From Candidatus Yonathbacteria bacterium (GTDB taxonomy: Bacteria > Patescibacteriota > Minisyncoccia > Phycocordibacterales > UBA1550), in assembly GCA_016201355.1 (NCBI GenBank), contig JACQCY010000009.1, positions 1 through 6,695 on the forward strand: a stretch of 6,695 bases of DNA, read 5' to 3'. The translations under genes and the position numbers were made by a program. Within the stretch, counting starts at the first letter, position 1. Every line of letters begins with the position of its first letter. The notes under the pieces were generated by a model. It saw nothing but the letters and a program-made list of their open reading frames with translations, made no database searches and was not told the DNA's origin. Positions 5,472-6,695 of this stretch are shown one piece after another.

Positions 5472-6548
5472 GTGCGCGTTTTAAAAAATCAGGCGAAATA
5501 CGCATATTTTTCAAGGCTCACAAGTCTCGGGCTTCTTTTGGCGTTCATCGCTGTTTTTTCTTTTCCCGCGAAAGCGGAAGCTAGTTTCTTTGGTGCGGTA
5601 GCCCGTTTCTTTTCTTCAAATCCTTCTTCGTCTGAAGCGACAAAGGAGACGAGGACTTCCCAGACTTTCCCCCTTCTTGAGGCGGCAGTCAATATCGACC
5701 CCAATCCCGCAAAAGGAGGAGGAGATATCACGGTCGTAGATGGGAGCGCTCTTCTCTCGGAGCTGGGACCATCAGGATCCATTGCCGATATTGAGTTGAA
5801 AGATCATCAGGGAGAGGTAAGCACTTATGTGGTGCATAAAAATGATACCCTTGCGCAGATCTCCGATATGTTCAATGTAAGCGTGAATACTATTGTGTGG
5901 GCGAATGATCTTGACCGCAAAGTACCACTCCGCGAAGGGCAGACGCTCGTCGTTCTTCCTATTGATGGCGTTCAGTATGTCGTTCAAAAAGGAGATACGC
6001 TTAATGGTATTGTAAAAAAATTCCACGCGAACGCTGATGATATTATTTCTTTTAATGATTTAGGCGCAGATCAGGTTCTTTCTGTCGGGCAGACGATCAT
6101 TATCCCTGATGGTATTGAAAATTCTTCGAGAAATTCATCATCGTCGAACACCAGCCCTTCCCCTCGCATAACCACCCCTTCATATAGCGGGTATTACACA
6201 AACCCCCTTCCCATGGGACACAAAACACAAGGACTCCACGGATACGCGCATAATTCTATCGATATCGGGGCTCCCGTCGGGAACAGTATCCTTGCCGCGG
6301 CCGACGGTGTTGTTATCGTAAGTCAATTCCGTCCATCGGGGAATCCATGGTTTGGCGGGTATGGCAATAATGTGATGATAAAGCACCCAAACAGCACTCT
6401 TACGCGTTATGGACATATGAGCGTTGTGTATGTTTCCGAGGGAGCGCATGTTAGCAAAGGGCAAGTCATTGGAGAAGTTGGTTCAACAGGAGATTCATCC
6501 GGTCCGCATCTTCACTTTGAGATTCGTGGCGCAAAAAATCCATTTTAG
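5472..6548 (+). CDS. Secreted LysM-LysM-M23 (LytM-type) zinc metallopeptidase
   Basis: This is probably a peptidoglycan endopeptidase, or an M23 regulator of cell-wall hydrolysis, acting outside the membrane. From a GTG start it has 358 residues. A basic N-terminus and hydrophobic stretch (about 18-32) ending in AKAEA suggest a signal peptide cut near residue 35-37; an uncleaved anchor is possible. Two LysM domains bind glycan: about 118-163 (YVVHKNDTLAQI to GQTLVVLP) and about 168-212 (YVVQKGDTLNGI to GQTIIIP). A Ser/Thr/Pro linker (about 216-238) leads to the M23 domain. Its zinc and catalytic residues are present: HNSID (H260, D264), RYGHM (H315) and HLHFE (H346, H348). The active site therefore looks intact. 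The protein ends soon after HLHFEIRGAKNPF, a little short for the family, and an IS30-family element begins just downstream. It may have lost a few terminal residues. It is transcribed away from the minus-strand block and probably stands alone. Confidence 0.92.
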   Translation: MRVLKNQAKYAYFSRLTSLGLLLAFIAVFSFPAKAEASFFGAVARFFSSNPSSSEATKETRTSQTFPLLEAAVNIDPNPAKGGGDITVVDGSALLSELGPSGSIADIELKDHQGEVSTYVVHKNDTLAQISDMFNVSVNTIVWANDLDRKVPLREGQTLVVLPIDGVQYVVQKGDTLNGIVKKFHANADDIISFNDLGADQVLSVGQTIIIPDGIENSSRNSSSSNTSPSPRITTPSYSGYYTNPLPMGHKTQGLHGYAHNSIDIGAPVGNSILAAADGVVIVSQFRPSGNPWFGGYGNNVMIKHPNSTLTRYGHMSVVYVSEGAHVSKGQVIGEVGSTGDSSGPHLHFEIRGAKNPF

Positions 6549-6695
6549 GTATTTTTGTAGATTCAAGAATATAATGCAACACCTGTTGTCTTAAAGAATA
6601 CCTCAACTGGCGTAAGTCCGCCATGTCGTTTGCGTGGCCGTGTGTTGATTAGATATTCGACGCGCTCGATCTCATCATCGGAGACTTTGCTCCAG
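6549..6695 (-). mobile_element. 3' end of an IS30-family insertion sequence
   Basis: The transposase fragment implies an IS30-type element running off the right edge. In IS30 elements the transposase stop usually lies close to, or within, the terminal inverted repeat, so the left boundary should be near 6549-6563, or even inside the end of the peptidase gene. The partner inverted repeat is outside the window, so the exact boundary and target duplication cannot be fixed. Confidence 0.55.
6563..6695 (-). CDS. IS30-family transposase, C-terminal fragment (5' end outside window)
   Basis: On the minus strand an open frame enters from the right edge and ends in TGA at 6565-6563, giving 43 visible residues. 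It contains VEYLINTRPRKRHGGLTPVE, the LNxRPRKxxGxxTPxEVF signature at the end of the IS30-family DDE transposase catalytic region, followed by FFKTTGVALYS. The rest of the transposase, including its DNA-binding N-terminus and most catalytic residues, lies beyond the window, so whether the element is intact cannot be told. It converges on the M23 peptidase with only 14 bp between stop codons. Confidence 0.85.
   Translation of the reverse strand, partial: WSKVSDDEIERVEYLINTRPRKRHGGLTPVEVFFKTTGVALYS

Overview
The window looks like chromosomal DNA from a Candidate Phyla Radiation (Patescibacteria) bacterium, most likely Parcubacteria-like. This rests on family resemblance recalled from memory, not on a search. 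The clues are a secreted protein with tandem Cys repeats of the form CxSExRxCDNGxLxGSYxNxSC, a small DUF5663-like acidic protein, a compact UvrD-type helicase, a two-LysM M23 peptidase and an IS30-family transposase end. TAA, TAG and TGA all end genes here, so the code appears standard and not the UGA-Gly code of Gracilibacteria or Absconditabacteria.

Layout, left to right. (1) Positions 1-579 (+) hold the 3' end of a large extracellular Cys-rich repeat protein. (2) After only 9 bp comes a convergent minus-strand block running from 5149 down to 589: a 493-residue coiled-coil orphan protein, a DUF5663-like small gene joined to it by a TAATG stop/start overlap, a UvrD/PcrA-type helicase, and the 16S rRNA dimethyladenosine transferase RsmA (KsgA). 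The block may be one operon. (3) A 322-bp divergent intergenic region (5150-5471) holds candidate promoters for both directions and one consensus DnaA box. (4) Positions 5472-6548 (+) encode a secreted LysM-LysM-M23 cell-wall peptidase with a GTG start. (5) From 6563 to the right edge (-) lies the C-terminal end of an IS30-family transposase, whose stop codon is 14 bp from the peptidase stop.

The most unusual feature is small palindromic DNA around the housekeeping genes. A perfect 19-bp inverted repeat with a 13-nt loop (3436-3486) sits where the DUF5663-like gene loses its expected 3' end, just before the helicase start. A perfect 10-bp inverted repeat with a 3-nt loop (1432-1454) separates the helicase from rsmA and carries a GGAGG/CCTCC pair. 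A weaker 8-bp inverted repeat (5065-5091) lies in the 5' coding part of the coiled-coil gene. None is followed by a T-run, so none looks like an ordinary terminator. They may be REP- or MITE-like insertions that reshape coding ends and leader RNAs.

The functions present are rRNA maturation (RsmA), DNA unwinding and repair (UvrD-like), cell-wall remodelling (M23/LysM) and surface display (Cys-repeat protein). I see no defence system, CRISPR array, tRNA or rRNA.
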